A stretch of 64,000 nucleotides of DNA, taken from assembly GCA_021613535.1 (NCBI GenBank), contig CP075492.1:7068001-7132000 (forward strand), read 5' to 3'. The notes beneath the pieces were generated by a model. That model ran no database searches, was not told the DNA's origin, and worked only from the letters and a program-made list of their open reading frames with translations. The position numbers and the translations under genes are program-made. This DNA is from Adineta vaga (lineage: Eukaryota; Rotifera). Shown here piece by piece: positions 23,780 to 34,805 of the stretch (the first letter of the stretch is position 1; the number at the start of each line of letters is the position of its first letter).

Positions 23780-25404
23780 TCAACCGGAGTTAGGTGTACA
23801 ACAGCAGTAGAATGCGTTGTTTGGAAAATTGCAAGCTGTATTACTGCCGAAGACATCAACAGAAAAGCGACCAACATAAGTAGTAACATCACCGTAAGAA
23901 GTTACACAACTACCACTTGCAGGACTCGTACGAATATTACAACTGTAAGTGCCACCACTGAGAGTACTAGTAATAGCAGTAACGGCATGAGCACCAAATG
24001 AACCCGAGCAGAAACTAGCACAATTGATAGTACTACTACTCTCAATAAGCATATCATCATAAGTATACGTATTTCGAACAGTAAATCCACAAGCGTTACA
24101 TGTTGGCGGTAATACCGTAGTTGTAGTTTGAGTAGTGCTTGTAGTGGTGGTAGTTTGAGTGGTGCTGGAAGCCTGAGTAGTACTGGTAGTTTGAGTAGTA
24201 CTGGTCGTTTGAGTAGTGTTGGTAGTACTAGTAGTCTGAATAGTACTGGCAGTCTGAGTAGTGCTGGTAATACTGGTAGTTCCGGTCTTCGTAGTGGTAC
24301 TGCTAAGATGTTCTGTTAAAGAGGTAGATTCAGACGGCGAAGTTTCATATGTTGTTACAGTTTTAGTGGATTGGATGGTTGTTGTATTGTAAGGATATTT
24401 AGAAAAAGTTACTCCATGAGTGAAGGTTGAGTCTCGATCCACATCTAAAAATTGTTGACAATAATTTAAAAAGATTATATACCTTGAAATAGTGTTTTCT
24501 CCGAATTAGTTATCATATAAAACATTAATGACAGTGAATGCAAAACAGCTAAAGAATGTCGATGATGTCCTATGTATCAGTTTATAGTTACCTGAGATGG
24601 GTTCGAATGTACAAAATTCAACTTCACTATTTATTGTTTGTCCATTATTCAGATGTATCATGAAAATTGGATGTATCTGAGAGTTTCGAATCGTATTTTG
24701 AATTTCGGTGATAAAGTTAGTTTGTCTCTTATAACTTGTAAAGTGTCTTGGAATAATGACTAAAAATTGAATGTTTAGTTGATAACCATTCAATGTCGGA
24801 GTTCGCTCACATGGCATTAATTTGAACAGTCTATCCATCAAATGATTAAAACGTGCCTTATATGTTGATAGACAATATTCATGCATGATATCTACCTTTT
24901 CTTTCGAGTCGTGATTGATGTTCTAATTTGCCTGCTAAATTGAATAGAAATAATCGAATCAATATATCCTTTCAGGTTGTATGTTTCTTCTAACTAAAAG
25001 GCAAAATAACTGAGAAAATTATCTTAATTAATCTTTGTAGACATGCATACCTGTAAAATCATTGTATTTTTATTCACTATCTGTACATAATTTGTATCAG
25101 TATAGTTCGTTCCAAAGGTAACTGTAAAAATCCTTATAACTAAAAAGATATAAATCAAATGGGATGACATTACAAGGCTATATACATTACAATGACTTTT
25201 ATCAGCTTTAACTGCTTTATTTGGTGAGTAAACCAAAATTAAAGAAATGATGATCATCATTATCACCACTCCGACAATAAATAACACACAATATAGACTA
25301 CAAAACCGTGGCTGTAGAGCCAGACATCGACGACTAAAATTACAATTATTATTACATTGGTAAAATGAAGTAGTAGAACAAAACGCATGTGACACTTCAC
25401 ACAT
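23780..25404 (-). CDS. mucin-like type II membrane protein with Cys-rich ectodomain
   Basis: The exon chain starts at 25404 with a Cys-rich cytosolic N-terminus (CNNNCNFSRRCLALQPRFC). A single membrane helix (YCVLFIVGVVIMMIIISLILVY) follows. A linker exon (about 25176-25066) and an exon at 24922-24592 encode a stalk domain (YKARFNHLMDRLFKL...NGYQLNIQFLVIIPRH). The last exon (24444-23780) encodes about 70 residues of Thr/Ser-rich STTQT-type repeats and then a Cys-rich terminal module ending AFYCCCTPNSG. The order suggests a cell-surface protein with a glycosylated stalk displaying a disulfide-bonded domain. The stalk has a SEA-like feel, but I cannot confirm that. Exon joins were chosen by phase; the first intron boundaries are less certain. 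Confidence 0.6.
24128..24330. repeat. Thr/Ser-rich minisatellite inside the mucin-like gene
   Basis: Degenerate 9-18 nt units encode STTQT-like repeats on the minus strand. They are the coding basis of the O-glycosylated stalk. Confidence 0.8.
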
Positions 25405-26551
25405 TCAAACTCTTCGATTAGTTTCACCTTCCAAAACTTTCAGATAAATTATTCAAAACTATCTTAGAACTCGAGCTTTAGTGATAAGATTAGAAACATG
25501 TATAACATACCTACGGTCTTTTTTGATATTGTTTACTTTACCATTAATAAAAGCCATTCGATTTGAAGGAAATCCTATAGTATATTTTTATCTGAAAAAG
25601 AATCGATTTTAAACGAAGTCATTAATCTTGGTATAGCACAAATCTACTTCAACGGATGTACTTCATAATAATATCAAACGTATGAGAGAAAAAAAGCTAG
25701 TATCATATTTCAGGTATGTGGAATTTTGTGAAACTTTTCGTCATCTGTATATGATAACGATGCAAAATGAAATACTCTGAAAAGACACACTTCGTCATAA
25801 ATTTTCCTAACAGAGAGAAAAAGGTTCTCGGTGCATTCTATTCTTTTCAATCGATAGTACCACAACCTTACCTGCAATGCAAAATGTGTTGATTATTAAT
25901 ATAATTGAATATTGATATGCACACGTCACATTGTTAACGATTGTACATTATCAGGTGATATGATGTAAAAGCTTGTTAAATATTTATACATTACAACGTC
26001 CTATGTGATTACAGCATGTCCAAATGACTGATTAGTGCTATTAAAACGCAATTAAAATATCACAGTGTCAGTATGATGAATGAGGCATAACAGGTAATAC
26101 TTGCGAATCCTGTCTTATCGATTATAAAGCGAGTACATTTCATACAGGTAATCTCTACGTAGATATAGCTAGGTAGTTGTTTTGTTTTTGGGAAATAGGA
26201 TTCATTTTTTTAAATGTTTAAACAATTTAATGAGTATTCTATGTATAGTATCAATTAAAATAATGATATTAGTTTTGTTTGTACATTTATTGAGGGTGAA
26301 AAAGTTTCATCTAAATAAATAAGCGGTTAGAATCATTTGTTTATGTGTTGTTTTCCAGGTACAGATATTTGATGAAAAAAAAACGATTACATAAACAAAA
26401 TCTAATGAGTACGAGAGAGTATATCCTATTTTTTCGTATACTCAATTACCCGAATATGACACTTAATATTGAAAAAACAAGCATAGAATTATTGTACAAC
26501 GAAAGATGTTTTAAAATCTATTTACTGCTGTTATTTTTATTTTTCAGAGGA
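25405..26551. other. intergenic region
   Basis: About 1.15 kb between the start of the mucin-like gene and the end of the ART-TPR gene. It is AT-rich with no recognisable coding exon; it should hold the promoter of the mucin-like gene. Confidence 0.5.
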
Positions 26552-28491
26552 CTATTCACCACATTTTCGTTTTACGTAGGCGAGGTTTCTCTGCCAGTAT
26601 TGAAGACGAGGATGATTTGGAAGTAATGATCGTTTTCCGATATCAACAGCCTGTTGATGAAATTTACATGCTTCTGGATAACGCTCTAGTTTGCTGTACA
26701 CAGAACCAATTTTACTATACGACTGTGCTAAATCAGGATGATTTGAAGGAAGTAGTTTGTTTTCGATTTCGAGCGCTTTCTCATGTGATTCCAATGCTTT
26801 AGTATAATTATCCATTTTTTCATAGACAGAACCAAGATGATTGTAGGAATATGCTAATTTAATCTTATCTTTTGCAGGTAATTTTTTACGAACTTCAATA
26901 GCTTTTTGATGATATTCTATTGCTTTCGTATAATCCTTCATTTTGTCATAAACCGATCCAATATTACTGTAAGAATATCCTAACCCAACATGATTTGAAG
27001 ATGATGCACTCAATTGAAGTGTCAATCCTCTTTCATAAAAAAGTAACGCCTTCGAATAGTGCTCCATTTTTTCATAAACACCACCAATATCTGTGAAAAA
27101 AACAGCAAATGATGGATGATTTGGAGCTGAATTTTTCTCTTTGATTGCTAATGCTTTTTCATAAAAATCCACCGCTTCTTCATATCTCTTTTGACTTTTT
27201 GTGCTCCATCCAAGTTGCTGATAGCAATGAATTCTCTGATGATCATCATCGGTTTGATCGAGAAGGACTTCATATAATTCTTCTGATTTAGTGAATTGAC
27301 CAAGTTTATTAAGTAATTTACCCAAACGTTCCCATTCATTTGATCCAGCTAAATCCTTACGAATACTTTCTGTTAGATCGTTCAATTGTAAATCATTGTC
27401 ACTAGTTTGGATTAAATCGACTTGCCATAAACGCTCAGTTTTACCACTTTTAATCATGTTTCCAATACGAAAAATAGTATGCATTGAGAAAAGAATTTCA
27501 TCTTCCATTTCATGTTGACTAACTTCTTTAACAGCCGCAAATGGCGCAGATTTTATAGAAGGATCAACTTTTATTACAAAGACGATTCCTATAGAAGCTG
27601 GATTAGCAAGTGAACTACGTGCAAAACCATGAGCGACAGCTGGATCTTTACTAGTAGAAAGAAAATTGTTGAAAGATATAAGACCACCTTGTGTTTGTTC
27701 GAGTTTTTCAAAATCTACTCTAAATAAACCTTGACCTCGATACGTAGTGAATTTTTCTGTCGATGGATTTCTAACAAATTGTTTGTCATGTAATTCAGCT
27801 ATTTGGCCATGAATATCATGAATAAAAAATCCCATGTTAATTAGAGTATCCACTTCCATCATACGTAAAGCACGATTAAGTAACGAATAAAGAAAACATT
27901 CATGTGTATACCACCAAATAGGTGTATGATTTCTATACTGTTTTTCAAATTGATCAATATTTTGTAATTGAACAGCATTATCAAGAAAAAAAAAAAAAAA
28001 AACCTTTTTTTTTTTGACCATATACCTATCCATTGTTTTGAATGTGATTGTTTTTTACAAAAGATATAAATTGAATTGATTTGAATGATATCATGGATAA
28101 ATGGTACGATGTTTTCTGCAATTTCTTCTGATATAATCATAAGAATTTTTTCTTCTTCAAGTTCCGTCATAAAATCGACACATCCATCAACATCGGTAAA
28201 TACACGAGTGGTATGAACAACACGTCCAAATTCGGTAAGTGAATCTTTTAAGTCTTCTGTGTCATCTTCATCAATGTTAGGATCTAGCCAAACAACGATA
28301 AAATTTTGAACGATTCGAGAATTGAGAAATGAATGCGATTTAGTAGTTGTATGTGTATTGTACCCTTTCTTTCCTTTGTTTTTTGAAGAGAAGCTTTTCT
28401 TTTTAGGTATAGACACACCAAGAATCTGGAATATTTTCATCATTTCATCTGTATCGATATCCATGTGGTATGCAACTATTACCGTATACAA
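26552..28491 (-). pseudogene. ADP-ribosyltransferase + TPR gene broken at a homopolymer tract
   Basis: Two minus-strand frames form one bdelloid-type protein. The first (28491 to about 28020) has an N-terminal domain with NFIVVWLDPNIDE...VFTDVDGCVDFM...ILMIISEE...INSIYIFCKK. The second (about 28000-26552) has an Arg-specific ART domain with HTPIWWYTHECFLY, TTYRGQGL (Arg), FLSTSKDP (STS) and MEDEILFSMHTIFRIG (ExE). Several kinesin-light-chain-like TPRs follow (YSNIGSVYDKMKDYTKAIEYHQKA and similar; quoted in part). The ART R-S-ExE triad is intact. The frames are out of phase across A17-CC-T11 (27986-28015). From memory of the family, about 90 residues normally lie between the two parts, so this looks like a deletion or assembly collapse. 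The C-terminal 480 residues could still be expressed. Confidence 0.65.
27986..28015. repeat. A17-CC-T11 homopolymer junction
   Basis: A run of 17 A, then CC, then 11 T on the + strand, lying at the frame break in the ART-TPR gene. It is also a likely site of sequencing or assembly error. Confidence 0.9.
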
Positions 28492-28766
28492 TAACTACAA
28501 CACAAAAAGAAACTATAATGAAAATCAGTCAGACTTTTATTTTCTATTATCGCAACATTTCTATTCTTCGCCGGTTTCACTCGCTGCAACTCATGTAACT
28601 AAAGCGAATGAAAAGAGCAACAACATATATTTCTCAAAGATGGAGAAAAAAGAAGAATCTTTAAAATCATGTTTTAAAATAAAGTGTAGAATTTGTCGAT
28701 GAAATTTTTTTCTTTGTCAACAAACTCTATGAGTGGGTAAAAATCTGTCTGCGTTTTAATTTCATT

Positions 28767-28826
28767 TTTAGTCTTGCAATTTCACATATTTCTAGAACGT
28801 TGTGTTTAGTCTTGCAATTTCACATA
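28767..28826. repeat. 22-bp direct repeat pair
   Basis: The same 22 bases (beginning TTTAGTCTTG and ending TTTCACATA) occur at 28767-28788 and 28805-28826, offset 38 bp. Confidence 0.9.
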
Positions 28827-28976
28827 CATTAATAATTTTCACCTTATTCTTGCCGAATTTCTGCATTTAGTATGAGAAAATTCGCATGTGTCTTTATAAC
28901 GGTCATTATCATTGTCAAAATAAAAACTTCGTCCTGTGAACATAAGGTGATTTGTGATTTGAAAACAATATGATTT

Positions 28977-29023
28977 GGGTGTGGGTTAAGAGTATAGTCT
29001 GTCCCACACCCACGCCCACACCC
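28977..29023. repeat. head-to-head TGTGGG telomere-like motifs
   Basis: GGGTGTGGG at 28977-28985 faces a C-rich array at 29003-29023 whose complement reads GGGTGTGGGCGTGGGTGTGGG in 6-nt periods (one variant unit). TGTGGG is the telomere repeat I recall for bdelloids. The two G-rich strands point toward each other, 17 nt apart. Confidence 0.6.
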
Positions 29024-29972
29024 TCAACTCACATGCATTAAAATATATGTTATCTGTAACGAAATAATCATGGAAAGAAAAGTATGCGAGAAATTTGTAT
29101 ACAATGGTGCTTTCATTTCAAAAGTAAAAGAATAAATAGTCGTATATATTAGGGCTAGATACTCTACGATAATGCGACACGAAATTGCGGAAATTGTTCA
29201 TCAACTCGTTTTAGTCCGTTTTGTGGCGTGATCGAGTTTATCGCTTGTGTCGCGCCAATCTGATGAGTTCCAGCATTGTAGACGTTGATCGTTACACATG
29301 AGTTCTTTGTTCATGAATAAAAAAGATACAATGATAGTGGCAACGAAACAGAGACTTTTATAGACGAAAATGATACTTTTCAACTATAAAATTAGAAAAA
29401 TAAATATATACTTATCTTCGATAGATTTGCAATATTCAAATTGAAGATGAAATAGCAGTAATGTGTATCGATTTTTTTAAAACTAGAAGAATGTTTTTAA
29501 ATGATTTTCACAACGATTTTTCTGTGCATGTCCACTCGTCGGCATAATGGTGTATTGTGTTACTTGCATCCTCACGATTGCGTCTTTTCTTTATTGTACA
29601 CAGCTTGTATAAAAATGGTCATACATGAGAAAACAAAGGAAGGACATTGTCAGTGTCTGATAAGCAGTTCGCGTAGGTAAAGTATAGCTATGTGATGATA
29701 GTTACAATGACATCATTAAATATTCACCTTTTAATGAATTTCGGCTGGCTTTTTCCGATTTCAGTATGAGTCATACGATAGGAATCAGAGATAGAATACG
29801 CAAAAAGATCAAAGTAGCCCGCATGTCAAGAATAAAAAGGGTTGTTTGCGTGTGCTATCGTTACTTTCTTTTTGTCGAATCAAATGCAAAATAAAGCCTA
29901 ATACATTTATTTTAATTGATCTATATATATAAGTATTATACAAATATTATCTCAAAATTATTTAGTCCGCTT

Positions 29973-31770
29973 ATGAATCCGTTGAAAAGAAAAGTAAATC
30001 ATGTTGGTTTGTCTAAGAAGATGCGAGGTAAGTTTTAAAAAAATGTATGTTAATAATTTCTATTTTTTTTGTCATAAATTTATTAGTATCAAAATGTATT
30101 ACCTGCATCGAAGATCTATTCAATGAACTTTTCTTCGAAATCTTCGATTATCTAGATGGATATTATTTACACTACGCATTTTCCAATCTTAACAAACGCT
30201 TCCAATATATGCTTTCCTCACCATATCTTCGTCTCAAAATTACTATTGCAGTTGATGAAAAATCAACAAATCTAAATGATTATATGCAAATTATTCATCC
30301 AAATAGACATCAACTCACTTCACTTTGTTTATCAAATTCAACAACAATTGACCTCTTTTTACAAACAATGAAATTCGATTCAATGTTTCAACGTCTCGAA
30401 TCCATTGTACTTAATGGTTTAAAAGTTGCTGATCTTTTACCGATTCTTTTGGCACTGATTCCAATTCCACAACTCACACGATCGATATTTACCGTCTCCG
30501 ATAACACTATCAGTGATTTCAGTCACGTATACCGAGTGATTTTTGGTTTGTCTGCATTGAAATATAACAAACTTAGTTTTAAAGGACCATTGCCAACGCT
30601 TCTTTTAAGAAATATCAATAATCAACCTAGTCCGATCAAGCGTTTGAATTTGGATCATGCATGTCAATCCGATGATCTTGCTTATCTCTTGTCTTATACA
30701 CCATATCTTTCTTATCTTAGATGTGCAAGATTAATTCAATCACCGCAGACAATTGAGAAAATAACGATATCCTTACCTTATTTAACACATTTATTTATTG
30801 AAAGGAGTTATTTACGCTTTGATGAACTAGAGAAATTGATCACGAAAATTTCATCTCAATTACGAATATTTAATATAGCGGCATCGAATAATGCAGCTTA
30901 TCTCGATCCAGATCGATGGGAACGATTGATTCTATTACATATGCCACGCTTACATAGTTTTCATTTTATGAATCATCAATCAATGGGTGATAGTTTTGAC
31001 ATAACACCATATCATGAATCTATCCAAGGATTTACTTCGAGATTTTGGATTGAACGACAATGGATATTTCAAGTTCAAATTAATCTCAATTATTTGTCTC
31101 GAACAAATATCTTCTATTCCATTCATCCGAACAAGTATGTGTTGCGAAAAGGTTAATTTCTTTTATCTATTGAATTTGTATTTTTAGACGACAATGTAAT
31201 TCTGATGTTGCTTTGAATAACCCTAACTATACTGAACTATGGGTTCGTGAATCGAGCTTTGCACATTATTGTGCATCAGTTATTGACAATCTTGCTCCTT
31301 TATTTACTCTCGTTCAAATAATAAAAATACATATTATGTCTGACACAGCTTCTTCTCGTATGTTACTCGATCTTTTACGTTATTTACCAAATTTGGGTTA
31401 TCTTCGATTGAAAACATTATCAGTACCAAAACCACGATTCTTACATGCAGAAGAAAATCAAACCTTTCATTCTATATCAACTAGCAACAAAATAGTACAA
31501 GTGAGAATTCAGCAGCTAACTGATTTTGAACAAGTACAATTTCTTATCGATTTATGCCCAATGATGAAATTTCTCACAATTAATAATTCACATGCTATCG
31601 CTTCTATATCACTTGTTCGATTCGTTTTATCAAATAATTCAAAACATATATCTCATTTACGTATGTTATGCTTGGATTCTTCTATAATCAATCAACAAGT
31701 GCTTGAAGATATACAAGATCTAAAATATAGAACTAAACAGCAGAGAAATCAATTGTGGATTTTGTGTTGA
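29973..31770 (+). CDS. rotifer-type F-box protein
   Basis: Exons 29973-30027, 30087-31134 and 31188-31770 sum to 562 codons including the stop. A basic leader (MNPLKRKV) precedes an F-box-like motif, ...IEDLFNELFFEIFDYLDGYYL (quoted in part), with HYAFSNLNKRFQYML. The rest is a long Leu-rich region without clean LRR spacing. This matches a large rotifer family of F-box proteins with divergent C-terminal substrate-binding parts, which would dock on SKP1-CUL1 (a CUL1 gene lies 11 kb upstream). The usual longer tail is not evident; the frame stops at TGA 31768-31770 after QLWILC. An ATTATTTAG acceptor-like site lies just before the ATG. Confidence 0.75.
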
Positions 31771-32046
31771 TCATCTTTCGTTTTTCTTCTGATTTTGTTG
31801 TCCATCTAAAGTAAAATATGTTTGTTATATTTTCTGATGCATAGATTCTACTGTGTAATTGCTCAATAACTGAGTGTGAATTGATCTCTCGAATATATCT
31901 TGGTGAACTTAAATTGAATTATAACAAAACTATGAACGATATATACAGAAAAAGCAGTAAAACTCAAAAGGTAATGTCAAGAACGAAAAGTATTTTTATT
32001 ACTATAAACAAACATCTATTGACGAACAAGAGCAAAAGATATGAAA

Positions 32047-33071
32047 TCATCGAGGTTTGATTTGATTGATGATGATTCGATGTCGTGCTACCCAATGAGT
32101 TCGTGGAATTTGAAATAATACATAGATCAATTGACGACGATATCTTTCTGATGTACAAATATATATATAAAATGAATTCTAAAAAGAAAGTCAATTAGAA
32201 CGTTTTTCTTTCTTCACCAAATTGTACTTACCGCATAATAAACATAGTAAAGAATTAAAGTAATATGTGAACTCAGTTGAACTTTTGTCCGATAAAGTGA
32301 ATCACTACTATTGTCAGCATTTAATGAAATAATATTCACAATTGTATATGGTAAAAGTGTGAAAAAATTCACCATTATTTGTACTAAAACCATGATTGTT
32401 ATTTGTTGATCTAATTTTCGACGAGCAATTGGTATCGTAATACATGACAATCGTCGGAGATTATTATATGCCAATAGTCCAAAAACTATCGTGAGAGAAA
32501 AGGGTAAAAAACCAAGAAGAATTAAAACAATAAAATAAGTACGATATTGTAAATAGATTGTATCTGTCATGGTACACGTCGTTTTTTTTGATACTTGATG
32601 ATAGGAAAATATTGAATAGGGAATACCATGTAGAATCCAAATTAAACTGAATAGAAGAAATAGATTTCGAGCTACTTGAATTCGACATAATTGTTGTAAA
32701 CACGGACGTAACGATGTAGCAAAATATTGGTCAACAGTTGCAAGACAAAAACATGTTAATGAAATCATAACACATATATGAGAAAAATATAATCGAAATT
32801 TACAATAAAATAATGATGAGTCTGTTCCATCACTTCCATAAGCATACTGTAAAATACGTGGTAATAAGCCTGTAAATAATTGACCAAGATTAAAAATAGA
32901 CATGATAATCAAATAAAAAACACATGATTTTTGTCGAAATGTGCGAAGGGTAAGAAAAACAATAGTATTAAGTAAACCACCGAAAACGCCTAATGTAAAA
33001 ACTATCAAACCACCATGGACAGCTACATTTTTTATAATTGATTTCAAAAATAAAATATATGCAGACGACAT
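32047..33071 (-). CDS. rhodopsin-like GPCR, rotifer-expanded type
   Basis: Exon 33071-32232 encodes a start and six to seven membrane segments. Exon 32178-32047 adds the end of TM7 and a cytosolic tail ending NQIKPR. TM1 has GGLLNTIVFLTL (conserved Asn). TM2 has FYLIIMSIFNLGQ. TM3 ends in CLATVDQYFATS, so the E/DRY motif is DQY. TM6/7 are IMVNFFTLLPYTIVNII and ILYYVYYANSFYIYI, with NPxxY replaced by NSFYIY. A Cys at the top of TM3 (FYCKFRLY) and one in ECL2 (TTCTMTD) could form the usual disulfide. The ligand cannot be guessed. It is convergent with the F-box gene. Confidence 0.75.
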
Positions 33072-33730
33072 ATCGTAAAATTCTAATCAAACAGACCTTC
33101 TGTCACTTCCTTTTGAATGTAAATAGAAAAATAATGAGAGGATATGAAATTCTTCTAAAGAGAAAGTACGTGTTTAAATATTCGTAAATTTTTCTTTCTT
33201 TTAATAATCAAATATAATTAATTCTACTATCTTTAAACACAATTATCCTGAACATGTTTCTACACTTCAGAAAGTAATTTTATTTGATTATTTAAATTCT
33301 TTCGTACTTATACATACATAGAAGATAAAGAATGATAAAAACTAGGCCAGCAAAGACTTTTTTATTCTAAGAACAATCTAGAACATTTCTAAGATTTCAA
33401 TTGGCTTGTTCTATATACATATTTGACATGGAATAATTCTTCCTAATCAACTAAATGTATAACGTTTATATTTTAATGAGAAACACTCAGTGTTATATGT
33501 TTGACGAGTTTGTTTTTGTAAGTGACACACTTTACATATTTCAGTAATAGAATCTCTGGATGAAACAGAAGAAAAGGAAAGTAAATCATGTTGTTTTTCC
33601 CTTTTGACGAAAAAATCCCCAATACTAAATTCTGGGATTTTTCACTTCTAATCATTATAAAACGGCTAGCGTTTGCACAGATGAAGTTACATTTCAAAAC
33701 ATACTTTTTCCCACGCACTATTATTAATCG
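33072..33730. other. intergenic region
   Basis: About 660 nt between the GPCR start and the ART N-terminal-domain fragment. It is AT-rich; no gene seen. Confidence 0.5.
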
Positions 33731-34177
33731 ATGACGTGTGATCAAATAATTGTATGGCTTGATGAGAATAGCAATGATGTTAACAGCAGCTTGCACACAA
33801 AATTATTCGAAAATCAAGATCAACATGTGAAAACTTTTACTACAGCTGATTCTTGTCTGACATTTCTCGAGAAGAATATTGATAGAAGACTATTTCTTAT
33901 TGTTTCCGGTTCATTTGGCTCTACGATAGTATCATCAATTTATAATTACGAACATATTCATCAGATTTATTTATTTTGTGGATCAATTTCAAATCATGTT
34001 AATTGGGCTTAGATTATACAGATAAATTAATTATGTTTGATCATGAAAATGATTTGATGGAAAGACTTTATCAAGATATTGAACATTATCTAAGACAACA
34101 AGCTGAACAACTTTTCATACGAGCGAATGATTTTAAAGAACGAGCAAAATATTTTGATAATGGACCTTGTGGTTGAT
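33731..34177 (+). pseudogene. orphan N-terminal domain of an ART-TPR-type protein, frameshifted
   Basis: The frame from 33731 reads MTCDQIIVWLDENSND...FTTADSCLTFLEKN...LFLIVSGSFGSTIVSSIY...IHQIYLFCGS and stops at TAG near 34010. One base out of phase it continues as LDYTDKLIMFDHENDLMERL...RANDFKERAKYFDNGPCG and stops. This domain has the same order of motifs as the first 200 residues of the broken ART-TPR gene at 26.5-28.5 kb (VWLD, F-x-T/D-x-D/A, LxIxS, IxxIYxFC). Neither an ART nor a TPR part follows. A one-base loss near 34008 explains the break, so it is a relic or a fragment left by duplication. Confidence 0.6.
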
Positions 34178-34388
34178 CGTGATTAACACTGTTTATTTTT
34201 TGAAAATAAAACTATCGGTTTAAAAAGTTTTTTGTGATAACAAGTTTTTGTTTTATTGACATAGAAACGACATACTTTGCAGTATAACGAGGAAAGGTTG
34301 ACATACTTAGTTTATTTTCATCTATATCTAATTAATAATACATGTACTTAATATTATCGGTAGATTCGACGTTCAGAAAATCAAATAT

Positions 34389-34422
<34 letters not shown>

Positions 34423-34805
34423 CTCGACAATATAACATTTTCTCTATATTATCTTGATGCAATTCGATTTGCATAAGAGAATCTCACTACTCAAACATTG
34501 AATATGTGTACATTTAAATAGTTTCTATTTAGATAAATCAACTTATTCGATTTTTCATTAAAAAGTTGTCTTTATTTTTGATTCAAAACAGATTTATATG
34601 AAAAAGAAATGGCACATTGAATAAATTTTAAAATCAAGAACTTATTTAATTGAATGTGACAAATATGAAAATGAGAGAGGATGTGTATCTCTTGTGTACC
34701 TAAAAGCCCGTATCCATATCGATGATCGCAAAAGGGGATTTTTTGTCAGAAAGCTATTTATTCAATAACTAATACGAAGAACAACAATTGTATTTGATAT
34801 TTTCA
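34178..34805. other. intergenic region
   Basis: About 630 nt, AT-rich, with an (ATT)n microsatellite at 34389-34423. No gene seen. Confidence 0.5.
34389..34423. repeat. (ATT)n microsatellite
   Basis: About eleven uninterrupted ATT units. Confidence 0.95.

Larger units (their letters stand above)
28492..29972. other. 1.5-kb gene-free region with telomere-like motifs
   Basis: No coding exon is supported. It contains a 22-bp direct repeat (28767-28788 and 28805-28826) and TGTGGG-like arrays in opposite orientations (28977-29023). A TATA-like run near 29930 lies upstream of the F-box gene. Confidence 0.6.

Noticed and set aside
26345-26626. 93-codon + strand ORF at the ART-TPR 3' end
   Set aside because: Overlaps the end of the ART-TPR frame, low complexity, no family motif.
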